Source: Paralichthys olivaceus
Lineage: Eukaryota; Chordata; Actinopteri; Pleuronectiformes; Paralichthyidae
Direction of reading: 5' to 3'
Assembly (NCBI RefSeq): GCF_024713975.1
Contig: NC_091111.1
Coordinates: forward strand, 20,170,001-20,234,000
DNA: 64,000 bases
Shown piece after piece: positions 26,817-39,000 of this stretch. Both the position numbers and the translations under genes were made by a program. The number at the start of each line of letters is the position of its first letter. Position 1 is the first letter of the stretch. The notes under the pieces are model-generated. The model had not been told where the DNA came from, ran no database searches, and saw only the letters and a list, made by a program, of their open reading frames with translations.

Positions 26817-26822
26817 AATAAA
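26817..26822 (+). terminator. Poly(A) signal of tiam2
   Basis: AATAAA about 820 bp after the tiam2 stop, at the end of a non-coding stretch that reads as 3' UTR. It is followed by a (GA)n run from 26858. Confidence 0.6.
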
Positions 26823-26857
26823 TGAAAACTATTTAATTTGAAAAGATGAATTGATCT

Positions 26858-26909
<52 letters not shown>

Positions 26910-27568
26910 GTGTTTGAACAGAAGGAATGTGCTGAACTAGACCTGCATTCAAATGTGTGTGTGTGTGTTTGTGTTTGTGTGTCTGTGTGTGTTTGTGTGT
27001 GTTTGTGTTTGTGTGTGTTTGTGTGTGTGTGTGTCCACTCTCACCGTAGATCACATCTCTCTCTCTCTGCCGGTGAGTTTTACATTTTCTAGTTTCTTTT
27101 TGTATATTTACATATTTAAACTTTCAGATTGTTTAACCATGTAACAAACACACGTATGTAACAAACACACGTATGTAACAAACACACGTATGTAACAAAC
27201 ACACGTATGTAACAAACACAAACGGCTGAACTCGGTTGTGACTTTGTTCTGAAGTTTTAATACAAACAGAATATTCAGATAATATAAGTAATAACTGTAA
27301 TAAACTGTAGTTTCATGTCACAGCTGAACAATGAGTGAAACAGAAATGATCCAAAATTACTTTTTTTAACAATTTGATTTATTTCTTCCTGTAAACTGTA
27401 AATCCACAGAGATCGTTACAGGATAGAGATCAGACAAAAACCTTCTGCATTTTAAATTAAATAGATTTTAATTTTTCTCCTCGTGTTAAAATCAGACCAG
27501 AAAAAATGAGTCTCAGAACAAAAGACTAAAATATGGAATCAAATACAAACCATTTCAACCATAGACCC

Positions 27569-27646
<78 letters not shown>

Positions 27647-27680
27647 TGTGTGAGTGTGTGTGAGTGTGTGTGTGTGTCCA
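26858..27680 (+). repeat. Cluster of microsatellites and a 17-bp tandem repeat
   Basis: (GA)n 26858-26908; GT-rich 26957-27033; five copies of a 17-bp unit (GTAACAAACACACGTAT) at 27139-27220; (GT)n about 27575-27678. Confidence 0.9.
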
Positions 27681-27689
27681 GCTGAGATA

Positions 27690-29220
27690 AAGCACTTCAT
27701 TTAAATCCCGTCTCTCTGTTGATTGATGCTTCACGGTCTCGGGGGATTTTTCTACCAGATGAGCTTTGATTCAGATCCATTAGAGTTGATTCTTTGAGGT
27801 CAGAGGTCAAAGTGTTTGCTTCAATGTGAAGCTAATTTCTGACTCCGTGGATTAAAGAGCTAAGAATCTATATCAAATATAAAGGTAATAGATAAAGATG
27901 AAAATGTATTTAACATTTTCACTCATTTCTCAGAAGAAAATAATCAAACATGTTTAGACGACTGAATTTATCCATTAACATAGAAAACGAACAAATTCAG
28001 TATTAAACCAACAGACGAGTTCAGCAGAGCTCACATCTAATACAAGTAGATTCATGAAGGTGAATTGAATTAGACATTTCAAATAGCTCCTCTCAGTGGA
28101 TCGGAGCCGGTGACACGTCCTGAGATAATGCGACAAAATAATATTTATCATTTACAACTTTTTCTGAAATTTTCACGTCTCCTGAGAAAGTGTTTCTTCA
28201 GCTTTCTGCCGTGTGTTTGATTCCACCGCAGTGCAGAACCTCCCTCAGAAATCTGCCCACTTTAAACGCTCCCTCCTGGTTTAGAATCCACGATGACGTC
28301 ACCGCTGCGTCTCCGGTGGGAAACGTGTCCACTGGGTTTTTATTTGTTGTTTTGACATCAACACGACAACATGAATTACGACGTCCACGGGGTTTTAAAC
28401 GTCGTATTTTCCCACAGACCAGAAAAGCTGTGTTGACTGTTTGCAGTTTGGTGGAAGCAGCTCATGTCTGTGCAGGTCTGAGGCTGATAAGACTCCGACT
28501 GGAGGATTATGGTAATAACAGGCTGCCCCTGACTGACGGCTGGGTCCCATCACCACAGAGTGGGTGGGCGGGCTGCGGACGCTTATCAGTGTGTTGCAGT
28601 GGGCGATTCTTCACAGTCACGTGACGGGCGACACCTTGATTCACACTGCAGTCGCACAAACAACAGCTCAGCGATTTTATTACAAAACGAGGACCTGATG
28701 GTCCGTTTGATTGTTTTAAAAGCACGAGTGATTCCGTCAGTCGCTGAAATGTGACCGGTTGGAAACGAAGGGTTCGGACCAGCAGATACCATCAGCACTC
28801 GTCACTAATGAGCCTCTACCTTGGTGCGAGTGCTGCATTGTTCCAACGCTCGTAAAACAAAAACGTACGTAACCAGTCGTCCAGAGAAAACAATCAGAAA
28901 CACTTTCGGGTAAACGGCTGCTTTCGTGTGGTCAAAGTCGACAAAGGAAGCATTTCTGCGGCGCCATCAACTCATCAGATAAGAACGCTGCTCTGCGGCT
29001 GCTTCGTCAGAGCCGGTGACCTTCAGGTTAAAACCTGGTCCCTGAACCGGACTCAGTTCTGCTCACATGAATGTTTCTCTCACTCACAGTCAGACTGCAG
29101 AAAATAAAACGCTTGGTGCTTCTCTTCCAGGACGCAGAATGGGATGAAACTGTATGTACGGTTGCCAAGGAGACGGCAGGCGGAGGGGTAGTTAAAGGCT
29201 GTTAACCCACACGCCCGTGT
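27690..29220. other. Intergenic stretch before cldn20
   Basis: No supportable exon on either strand. Two overlapping frames near 28190-28800 have no recognisable homology and lack splice context. Confidence 0.5.
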
Positions 29221-29229
29221 TGTCATTCA

Positions 29230-29289
29230 CACGGCTTCTCTCCATCCTCAGGATTCACTTCAGGAGACGCTGCCGGAGACACAGCACAG
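29230..29289 (+). promoter_or_regulatory. Candidate untranslated leader exon of cldn20
   Basis: The segment ends GCACAG followed by GTAAGA at 29290, a strong donor. A matching acceptor (GGTTGCAG) ends at 29615, 96 bp before the cldn20 ATG. Inferred 5' UTR splicing only. Confidence 0.35.
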
Positions 29290-29711
29290 GTAAGAGGTTC
29301 CCTTCAACTTCACCCACAATTCATTTCTTCTTCTTCAGAGTTTGAATGAATCAGAGGAAATAACTTTGCTCTGCAGTTTGTTTCATGCAGTGAAAACAGC
29401 GGAGTCGAGGGACGCTGCAGCTTTAAAAGGACATAATTGAGTGTCAATGATCACCACATCAGCTGCAGAGTAACTAATGCAGGCAATCATCCAGCGCACA
29501 CATGTTCACGCCCCCCAAAACACAAATCCAAAAACTCAGAGGGAACGGCAGCCTCAGCTGTGCGTCCGTCACGCTCCCACGCTCACTTCAATTCTCATTT
29601 CTCCTCTGGTTGCAGCTCGCTGGAGCCTGTGCTGAGGAATTATCTGCTGTCAGGACCCGTTGGGACGCTGCTGTGCCAACAGGGACTGGAGCGGGACGGT
29701 GGAGCTGAGCC

Positions 29712-30497
29712 ATGCTGTCCGCCGCCATTCAGATTCTGGCGTTTGCCCTGGCGCTCCTGGGCGTCCTTGGCGCCACCGTAGCCACTCTGCTACCCAACTG
29801 GAAGGTGAGCATCAACGCCTGGTCCAGCATCATGACCCCCATCTCGCAGATGCAGGGTCTGTGGATGGACTGCGTCTGGTACAGCTCCGGCGTCTTCAGC
29901 TGCACCATGAAGAACTCGGTGCTGTCGCTGCCGGCGTACCTGCAGACCACACGGGCTGCAATGGTTCTGTCCTGCATGGTGGCGTTGTTTGGACTCTGCC
30001 TCGCCTCCCTGGGGCTCAAATGTACCCGCTGGGGGGGCGACCACCGGGCAAAGGGGCATACAGCCATCGCTGCAGGGGGCTGCTTCATCCTGGCCAGTTT
30101 CCTCTGCCTCGTCCCTGCGTCCTGGTTCACCAACGAAGTCATCACAGTCTTCCTGACCACGGACCTGCCGGACAGCAGCAAATATCAGCCTGGAGGAGCT
30201 CTGTGTGTGACGTTCATCTCCGCTGGTTTCCTCCTCGCTGGGGGGGTCATTTTTTGTTTGTCATGTCCTGGAAAAAGAACGAGACGACCGGACTACACTT
30301 CCTCCGATGGCGGTGACAGACCTGTGCTGTACTATGACGAGCAGCGGAGGCGGGATCAACCAAAAAAAAGACATAACAAAAGTGTCCAGCTGCAGATGGA
30401 CGAGGCGAAGCAGGAGAAACCTGAGCAGGAGCAGAGGCTCCACTCGTCTCCTCCGGAGGACGTCAGGGACAGCTACAGTCTCCAAGAGTATGTTTAG
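29712..30497 (+). CDS. cldn20: Claudin-20, tight-junction protein
   Basis: Four-pass tight-junction protein, 261 aa, coded by one exon. Residues show the claudin signature: W30, G49-L50-W51, C54 and C64 in the first extracellular loop, and R81 at the start of membrane segment 2. Hydrophobic segments lie at about 7-27, 80-101, 117-137 and 158-185. The cytoplasmic tail after about 188 is unusually long and charged (Lys/Glu/Gln-rich) and ends SYSLQEYV, a usual C-terminal Tyr-Val PDZ ligand. The start is the first ATG of the frame. The claudin-20 call rests on the family signature plus position between tiam2 and arid1b, where human CLDN20 lies; another claudin is possible from sequence alone. Confidence 0.85.
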   Translation: MLSAAIQILAFALALLGVLGATVATLLPNWKVSINAWSSIMTPISQMQGLWMDCVWYSSGVFSCTMKNSVLSLPAYLQTTRAAMVLSCMVALFGLCLASLGLKCTRWGGDHRAKGHTAIAAGGCFILASFLCLVPASWFTNEVITVFLTTDLPDSSKYQPGGALCVTFISAGFLLAGGVIFCLSCPGKRTRRPDYTSSDGGDRPVLYYDEQRRRDQPKKRHNKSVQLQMDEAKQEKPEQEQRLHSSPPEDVRDSYSLQEYV

Positions 30498-30616
30498 TCC
30501 TCAACCCTCAGATTCTGTGGCTGGAGGGAAGACGCAGGGCAGCTGGGGGACAAGTGTTTGACTGATTCAGTCCAATGTCTCAAAAATGAGACGACAACAA
30601 AAGAACACGGTGGAAA

Positions 30617-30622
30617 AATAAA
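30617..30622 (+). terminator. Poly(A) signal candidate of cldn20
   Basis: AATAAA 120 bp after the cldn20 stop. It is the only such hexamer before the GA-rich repeat. Confidence 0.45.
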
Positions 30623-30679
30623 TAGACACGACACCAAACACTTTCACAAACCAAAGGTCTGAGCTGAAGCTGCAGGTCA

Positions 30680-30726
30680 GAGAGAACGAAAGAGACAAAG
30701 AGAGAGAGAAAGAGAGAAAGAAAGAG

Positions 30727-30803
<77 letters not shown>

Positions 30804-30892
30804 AAGAGAAAGAGAGAGAGACAAAGAGAGAGAGAAAGAGAGAGAGAAAGAGAGACAAAGAGAGAGAGACAGAGAAAGAGAGAGAGAGAGGC
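30680..30892 (+). repeat. (GA)n / AAAGAGAG compound microsatellite
   Basis: Purine-only array of about 210 bp downstream of cldn20. Long Ser/Leu frames on the minus strand are artefacts. Confidence 0.95.
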
Positions 30893-30999
30893 AGATGTGA
30901 GCTCTGACTGAAACTGAACTTCTTCAGTCTCCTCCTCAGTAACTGGACTGTCACAGGGCCGGACCAACGTTTTCTGCAGCCCCCCCCCCCCATGACTTT

Positions 31000-32640
31000 T
31001 CACGGAAGCCGGTTCAGGAGTTTTTACGTAATCCTGCGAACAACGATAAACAAAACAAGCCCATGGCCGAGGTAACTTTATGAAAATGTTGAATATATTT
31101 TAAACATTTCAGTAACATCAGGCTAAATGAAAAAATAGCATCGGTACATCGTGTTGTTTAGCGATGGATTAACAATCAGCTGATCCGACTAAAATCAGGC
31201 TACATCCACTAATACGTTTCATTTTAAAACAGTCTACACGAGCATTTTAGCTCCGTACCAGAAATAACCTCCGTCCACACTAACACACCTGAAAACATGG
31301 AACAGTATAAAGGGATGAATTAAATCACATCGACTCATCGTGTGCTTCGTAACAAAACAGATTTTAAAGTTGTGAATTTAACTTTCGGTCATGTGTGGCA
31401 GGCGTAACCATAGCAACAGCGATGTGTTTTGAAACCATGTAGAGTAGCCTCAGTTTTCTTTTTTCTGTTTACGACAAACCCTCAAAATGCATCTTAAATC
31501 ATGACAAACAAAACGTCCGTGTGTTGTGTCGAGTTCACTTCAGTTCATCTCACATTCAGAAAAAACTGCTGTGTAGAAACTGTGTCTGACAGAATCCTGA
31601 TCCGAGTTGTCAGAGCGGCGGCGTCCATGTCGTCTTTTCCTGGCGGTCTGTGGGGAGAGGGGCGGAGCAGCATGGAGAGAGGTAATGATGCTCTTTGCTT
31701 TTCCATTATCTTCTGGTCACGGTTGGATGCTCCCCCTTCCACCCTCCTGTTTCGGCTGTAGGGAGCCACATGGAGTCATTTTCAGGATGCGACTGAAAGC
31801 CTCAGAGACGGGACAGTCCACAGTGAGGACGACGTTTAGTTTTAACCCTTTAACCCGAGATGAGCTCTCAACGACCAAATACAAAGAAACAGCGGAGCTG
31901 AAAGCTTCTGCGCTGCCTCTCAGGAAAACCCACAAAATAAGAGTCGACTGTCAAGAATCAGGAAATGAAACATGAGCAACGTGAAAACAAAGAAATCTGG
32001 AACTGTAAACTCCTCCCTGCTGGCGTGTTCCTCCACCAATCAGAGCAGTTTCAGCCTTCAGACATTTTTCACAGTCCGAGTGACAACTGCTTAAATCGCG
32101 AGAGGTCACGTGACCTTGACCTCTGACCTTTGGCCATGAAATTCTTATCGGTTTACCTGTGAGTGAACATTTGCACCAAATTTGAAGACGTTCCCTGACG
32201 GACTTGAGAGATCGTGTTCACGAGAGACAACAGACAACCTCTGGCCACTAGGTGTCACTGGGGCAGATCCTGCAGCTCAGCGACGCTGTTTCTGCTGCTT
32301 TAAAAAAGATCCTGATGTTTTGTTTTGTAAATGAACAGAACATCTGGATGAGCTCACAACATTTTCTCAACCAAAGTCTGAACCTGAATGTTGTTAACGA
32401 TAAAATCACTCATTATTATTTGAATTGCTGCTGGTTAGAATGATCGTCTACGAACAAAATGTCTGCTTGTGTGTTACACACATTAATAAATAATGTTATA
32501 TGAGAGACTGTTTCCTTCATGTTGCATATTTTAAAATCTTCATCGTCTTTACTAAAATTCCATATGTACGACTATTGTTTGAAATACATTTTGATTTAAA
32601 CATTTATTTATTTAGCTGATTATGTTTAAGAATCGCTGTC
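31000..32640. other. Intergenic stretch between cldn20 and arid1b
   Basis: No recognisable gene on either strand. Words around 31266-31295 (CACACTAACACACCTGAAAA) recur near 56420-56445 in zdhhc14, so part of it is a dispersed repeat. Confidence 0.5.
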
Positions 32641-32649
32641 GTCATTTGG

Positions 32650-32990
32650 ACCATGGACTGTATATAAAGACACTGACTGTATATAAAGACGATCACTGAC
32701 TGTATATAAATCACTGACTGTATATAAAGATGATCACTGACTGTATATAAATCACTGACTGTATATAAATCACTGACTGTATATAAAGATGATCACTGAC
32801 TGTATATAAAGACACTGACTGTATATAAAGATGATCACTGACTGTATATAAATCACTGACTGTATATAAATCACTGACTGTATATAAATCACTGACTGTA
32901 TATAAATCACTGACTGTATATAAATCACTGACTGTATATAAAGACACTGACTGTATATAAATCACTGACTGTATATAAAGGTCCTCAGGA
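32650..32990 (+). repeat. Array of about 18 GACTGTATATAAA units
   Basis: Units of 17-25 bp sharing ACTGACTGTATATAAA with spacers TC, GAC or GATGATC. The first unit is preceded by GGACCAT, the end of a common teleost dispersed motif also seen reversed at 10211-10240. Confidence 0.95.
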
Positions 32991-33088
32991 ATGAAGCTCT
33001 TCATGCTCATCACAGGGTCACAGCGCCTCCCGCAGGGTGGAAGACGTTAGTGCATCACAAGGACAAAGGGACTGTTTAACAGAGAGCT

Positions 33089-33104
33089 CCAGCAGGGGGC
33101 GCCA
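33089..33104 (+). promoter_or_regulatory. CTCF-like motif upstream of arid1b
   Basis: CCAGCAGGGGGCGCCA is a perfect match to the remembered CTCF core. It lies about 970 bp upstream of the arid1b start codon. Confidence 0.5.
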
Positions 33105-33204
33105 TGCTGCAGTTCTGAAGGTTCAGTCAGGGACACAGAGACAGAGACACAAAATAACTCACAACAGGAAGTGAAGGACTTCTGTCTCCTCAGTGTTACC
33201 ATGG

Positions 33205-33382
33205 AAACTGACTCAGATAATTGTGTTCTCACATACAGAACCTTCAGAACATGTCTGCAACATGTCTGGAACACGTCTGGAACATGCCAGGAACACGTCA
33301 GGAACATGTCTGGAACACGTCAGGAACATGTCAGGAACACGTCTGGAACACGTCAGGAACACGTCAGGAACATGTCAGGACT
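33205..33382 (+). repeat. Dispersed repeat family A with long 11-bp tail
   Basis: Begins ACTGACTCAGATAA, contains TTCTCACATACAGAACCTTC, then about a dozen units of the GGAACACGTCA / GGAACATGTCT type. Confidence 0.85.
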
Positions 33383-33639
33383 TGATTAATTTATGATCAG
33401 ATGATTAATTGGCAGCAGCTTCATGGTTGTTTCAGTGACTGAGGAGACATTTTATTTAAAGGTGTTTTAATCTGTAGGTTGAACAGGTTGTCTCCCTCTT
33501 TCTCTCTGTCTCCCTCTGTCTCTCTCTCTCTCTCTCCCTCTCTCTCACTTCATTTGTGACTCATCATATTAGAAGTTCATCCTCTTCAGCAGAGGGGGGG
33601 GGGGTCATGTGAACATATAGTTCCATTAACTGTAGAATC

Positions 33640-34060
33640 TCCTTCAGCACTAAGTTCATGTGTCACACTGTCCTCTGGTCCCCGGTGACTGGACCCGAGG
33701 TCCCCGGTGACTGGACCGGAGGACAGGGTGTCTTTAAACTGGGGGAACCGGGACAGGACACGGTGGAGCTCCGGGGAGCAGAAGCAGCACCATGGAGTGA
33801 ATGACCTGGTCACCTGTGGAGGAGACGCTGCAGGACCTCCTCCTCCTCCTCCTCCTCCATCCTCCTCCTCCTTCATCATCACACCTTCACGGTCCACACA
33901 CTTCCTCCAGCAGCAAACCCACAACACCCAGCGGGTAGAGGGAGCGAGCAGCGGGGCTCGACATCACCATGAAGGGGCAGGAACCGTCCTCCTGGAGCCG
34001 AGCAGCCGAGCAGCGGAGCGGCTTCTCCTGCTGAGCGGGAGACAGGAGGAGGAGCAGCGG
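33640..34060 (+). promoter_or_regulatory. Promoter-proximal region and 5' leader of arid1b
   Basis: GC-rich segment preceding the first in-frame ATG. It holds a minimal upstream frame (ATGGAGTGA at 33791) and a 21-codon upstream frame starting at 33969 that ends before the main start. The extent of transcription cannot be read from sequence. Confidence 0.45.
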
Positions 34061-35966
34061 ATGGACGCCAGCCTTGGATCAGACACCAGCAACAACAACC
34101 CTCCTCCGACTGGGAGCAGCTCCGAGTTTAATCATTATTATGGAAGAGGAGGGTCTTGTTCTGATCAACATGGCGGACAACAAAGCCCAGGGACTGGGGT
34201 GACAGCGGCGCTCTCGGTACACGGCACCATGGACCAGGTTCACAACTCCCGCGAAGGCTACAACAACAGCCCGTACAACCACTACCCGAACTACCGACCC
34301 GGCAACGGGACCAGTGGATACGGAGGCTTGATGAGTCCCTCCCGCCAGGGAAACAACCTGACGGGCCCGGGCAGCGGCAGCTCAGCCGCGGCTATCCACA
34401 GCAAAGCGGCTATGGCAGCTACCAGCTCCCCGGCTGGAGGCGGCGGCAGCGGAGGATTCCAGCGGTTTCAGGGGCTGCACCCGTCCGGGGCCACGCCGAC
34501 TTTGAACCAGTTATTAACGTCTCCGAGCCCGATGATGCGGGGATACGGGGGAGGATACACCGACTACAACAGCCCGTCCGCTCCACAGCAGCCCGGCATG
34601 GGACCGGCTAAAGACCTGGGCTCCATGTTCGGCTCCGCGGCTCGCGGCTGGGGGGGACATCAGAGAAGCCACCCGGTCATGAGCCCCGGCAACAACGGGC
34701 AGGGCGGCGGCAGGTCCCCGGTGAGTAACCCCGGATCAACCCCTGGTTGTCATAACTCACCTGGATCACCAGCTAACCTGCTAGTTAGCCGCTATGCTAA
34801 CCCTAATGGCTAGCGGCGGTGAGCAGCGGAGCTCGGTGTGTTTTTATTTCCACTGCGGTTAGAAATCATTTCTAAAGTCGGACTCTTCTCTGACGGAGAT
34901 ATTAAATAAAACGTGCCTCGTTAATTAAACCATCAAACCAGTCAACACTGAGTAAAGTCAGGCTTCTGCTTCCGTGTCCAAGGTGACTCTGGAGTTAGCC
35001 TGCTATGCTAAGCTAACTATTAGCATCGTGGTCTGCTAACCCAGCCGCCCAGGCCCGCAGAGGCTGTGTGAGTGTGCTGACGCCGCAGAGGGAAGGCGCC
35101 GTGCCGGGGAACATTCCACTGTTGTACCGGGACATTATGTCCGGGGACACTGAGATGGTGACGGCTCCATTCTCCCCTGACGTCTCTCACATGTTAACCA
35201 CCCGGGTGAGGTGTCAGTCAGCGGGGTGAGCCGCTGCTCAGGCCGCCCCTCTCGGCTGCTGACCCGGCCTCAGCTCCAGCCCTGACCTTCACACATGCAG
35301 ATTAGCCACGTGCCCATCACCACCGCTCACAACACCCGCTCCTCCAGCTGCAGCCGCCGCAAATCACACAGCAGCTCCGGCCACTGCTGCTTCATGTCGG
35401 GGTCAGTTCATCCACAGCCTCTAGTTCTTCTTCTTCTTCTTAATATTATAATCTGCTAATAATCACGAGTCATTAGTTTTTTATATAACATGAGATCAAC
35501 AAATCAGAGGCTCAGATGAGACTCAACTGAAAGTTCACTGTCATTTTTACACATGATGAAATATCTGCTCTCAGAAACACTCAGTGTGATTTTATCTCAG
35601 TTATCCAGAGCTGATAAAAGCTATTATTGACATCTGAAGCTGTTTTCAGACATGAACTGAACCACAGACGTGTTCCTCACATGTTCCTCACATGTTCCTG
35701 ACGTGTTCCTCACATGTTCCTCACATGTTCTGTGTGTGAGAACAAATGTCTGAGTCAGTGTCTCTGGACATTTCTGGATCTTCTCCTGCAGCCTCTAGTA
35801 AAACATCTGTAAAATGTGGGTCCATGTCAGATCTACCGCAGTGTAAACATCTGGATTAATGATCAGGTCTTTTCCTCCTCACTACATCCAGCGGCTCCAC
35901 CTGCTCCTCATGTTTATTTACTCTCATTAGATGAGTGGTGGAGACGTGTCATCCACAGATAGATTC

Positions 35967-36001
<35 letters not shown>

Positions 36002-39000
36002 GCTTTCTATTTTTAGCTGCAGCTGTGAAACATCTGTTCTCACTGAGTCACTTGTGTCACCTACTATTGTGTCAGTGTGTCAGATACCGTGTGTGTGAGT
36101 GTGACTCCAGTTTGGATCGCGGCTCCGACTCTCAGCTGTGTTTTTCAAATAACAATAAAATTGGAACAGTAAAATCCCACAGACATAAAAACACTATGGA
36201 TTTAATCATGTTACGATGTGATATCGTACGATTTAGTTTTCAATAAAAGACGAAGAATGATTTAATGTTGGCAGATATGAGCCTGATGTCATCATAACTC
36301 CTCTAACGCCTGTTGTCGAACATCAGCGACAGAATCATCATCAACATTTCTGTTGTGCAGGTGCTGCCCATGGACCCCATGGTGATGAAGCGTTCTCAGC
36401 TCTATGGTGTGAGCAACAACCCGTACTCCCAGCAGCAACAGCAGCAGGGGGCGCCATACCCGGGTATACCCTATAGCACCCCCACCCCCCACAGATACCA
36501 GATGGGGATGCCCAGCAGGGGGCAGATGGGGAAGGGAGGGATGCAGTACCCTCAGCAACAGGTAGGAGAAGTGTTTTAGTGACGGTGTTAATCTGCATCT
36601 TCTTCATCACTTTATTCTCCATCTGACAACAAACTGCTGGCACCTCCTAACTAAACAAGGATTTCTCCTCTCACTGTGAACTCCTCTGATGGAGTTGAGG
36701 CGGCGTTGGTGGAAATAAGGCTGTTACGTCAGTTCCCTCTTCTCAACCAACGTTTCAGTTTAGTGGCTCACACACACAAATGACATGACTCGTGAGATGC
36801 AGGACACCGTGGTTAGATATCGTAATTTTTACCATTCTTACGTTTATGAAACCACGGTTATGGTAAAATCAGGTAGTCCCGACATCCCTAGTTGAGTGCG
36901 AACAGAAACCTGTTGGATCACACGGGTGCTGCAGTGTGTGAGCCACAGAAACATTAGTTGAGAAGAGGGAACTGACTTAACGAGCTTATTTTCACCAACG
37001 CTGAACAAACAACTTCATCAGAGGAGTTCACAGCGAGAGGAGAAAACTTCACACTGAACCACTTCACGTAATAATGATTTTGATGGAGACACATGTTTTG
37101 GCTCCACCCCTCACCTGGATGTTCCCCACATGTTCCTGTTGTGAACGAGTCTGAACCGGACAATCTGCTGCTGCGTTCCACTTTCTGTTTCCTCTGGTTT
37201 TTGAAGAGAGGGTGGTCTGTGTTGTCTGTCTGTCGTCGTGGTGATGCGTCTATTGTTTGTTCTCAGATGAGCTCTCAGTACGATCCGCAGCAGCAGAACG
37301 TGGGCGGTTACTGTCAGCCGGGTCAGCCTCCGTACTTCAGCCCCCCACAGCAGCAGCCCGCCGCCCCCAGCCAGCCCCCATACATGCAGCCCCGCCCACT
37401 GCCACAACAGGTACGACCCTGTCCACTAAACTGTCGGTTTGCTGCTGATTCTCTCATTCTCAACAAATCCATGAACTTCTTGCAGGTATTTCACATTAAA
37501 AGCCTTGAAGAAACAGGAAGTGATAATCTCTTTCAATCGCCTGATTCAACATCGCATCATTTAACAAAACCTGATCATAAATCTGTTAAACTTTGTTCAT
37601 CTGTCTTATCCTGATGCAGGAGGCGCCGCAGGAGGCGTTTGGGGGCCGCAGCCAGTCTGCTGCTATGACTCCTGGGAAACCAAACCTCGAGGAGATGAGT
37701 CTGAGCCAACAGGAGAGACCGTCCAGTCTCCCGGTGAGTCGGAACACGACGGCACATCTTTCGACGAGAGAGGACGCAGTCAGAGATAAAACTGTTTTTT
37801 AAAAATCAACAAAAATAGTTGTTCATCGAGATGTATTGTTGCAGTTTGCTGTTAGCAGTTAGCATAAAGTTAAACTGTCTGACATGAGGATCAGTTAACA
37901 GCGTCTCTAACTTTCTCCCTGGTTCATTTGGTGATGCTAATAGGCGAACAAGCGAGCTCCCAGTCTAACCAGTGACTGTTCAATAAGTATAAATAATTTA
38001 TTAAATATTGATTCAGAAATCAGTGAAAAAAATGTAAGTGAAAAGATTATTTTAAAATTATGATTAAAGATGTAAACCTGCAGCCTGGTCTTGAGCTGCT
38101 GATAGTATTAAGGAAAGGAAAGGCTTTTATTTTGAAGTCCCTGAAAACCTGTTTGAATTAATGCTGCTCTTTCTCTCATCCATCAGCCTGCTGCTCTTTC
38201 TCTCCCTGCTTCTCCTTTCATTTCTCCTCTTTTCCATCCCTCCACCTCCTCCTTTCTCCCTCCGTCACTCCACATTGAGCTTTACTCCTTCTCCCCTTCC
38301 TCCCTTTTCTGTCCTGTTATCATGCTGCCATGCTCTTTCTCTCTCTTTCTTTTTCTCAGCTTCCTTTTTGAAGTCAGGGTGCTGATGCAGTTTCCATGGC
38401 AATAGGCAGAGGGGAGGCGGGCTCTTGGCAGGATGGAAAATCTAAAATAAAAGTCAGCAGAAACCTGCTTTAATGACGTCACCTCAGAATCTACATCATA
38501 GTAATAGTCACAATGATAATGAAAACCAAAAGTTTTATTTCAGAACTTGAACCAGAATTAAAACAATCAAATCAGTTAGAATTTGAGTTTAAAAGTTTAA
38601 AGCAGCTGAATGGACTGTGATCAGCTGCGAACTCAGACACGGCACATCAAGATTCTACATCTGCAGCTGGAACAAGCGTCTGCGTCGTGTTGTGACCCTG
38701 AAACAGTTTGTTTTTCTCTGGAGGAAGAGGAGGAGAATAGTAGGTAGAAGAGGGAAAAGACGACAAGGGGGGGTGTAATAAGAGGAAACAGGAGGAGGTG
38801 AATGAGGGAGAGAAGAGGAGTAGAAAGGAGATGAGGACGAAGGAACGGTGGGGAGAAAGAAGAGGATGATAGAAGAAAAAGAGCGGGAGGTAGAGGGAGT
38901 GAAGGAGGAATTAAATTAGGAGAAGAAGTTTAGAGGAGGAGAAGGTCGAGCGAGGCTGCAGAGAAACTCTCTCTCTCCCTGCAGCTCAGTCTTTATAATT

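Noticed and set aside
29729-30485. Minus-strand frames opposite cldn20
   Set aside because: Shadows of the claudin CDS; the plus strand has the full claudin signature.
33707-34060. Extension of the arid1b frame upstream of the first ATG
   Set aside because: The frame is open but has no ATG before 34061; its apparent start is GTG, not expected in a vertebrate gene.
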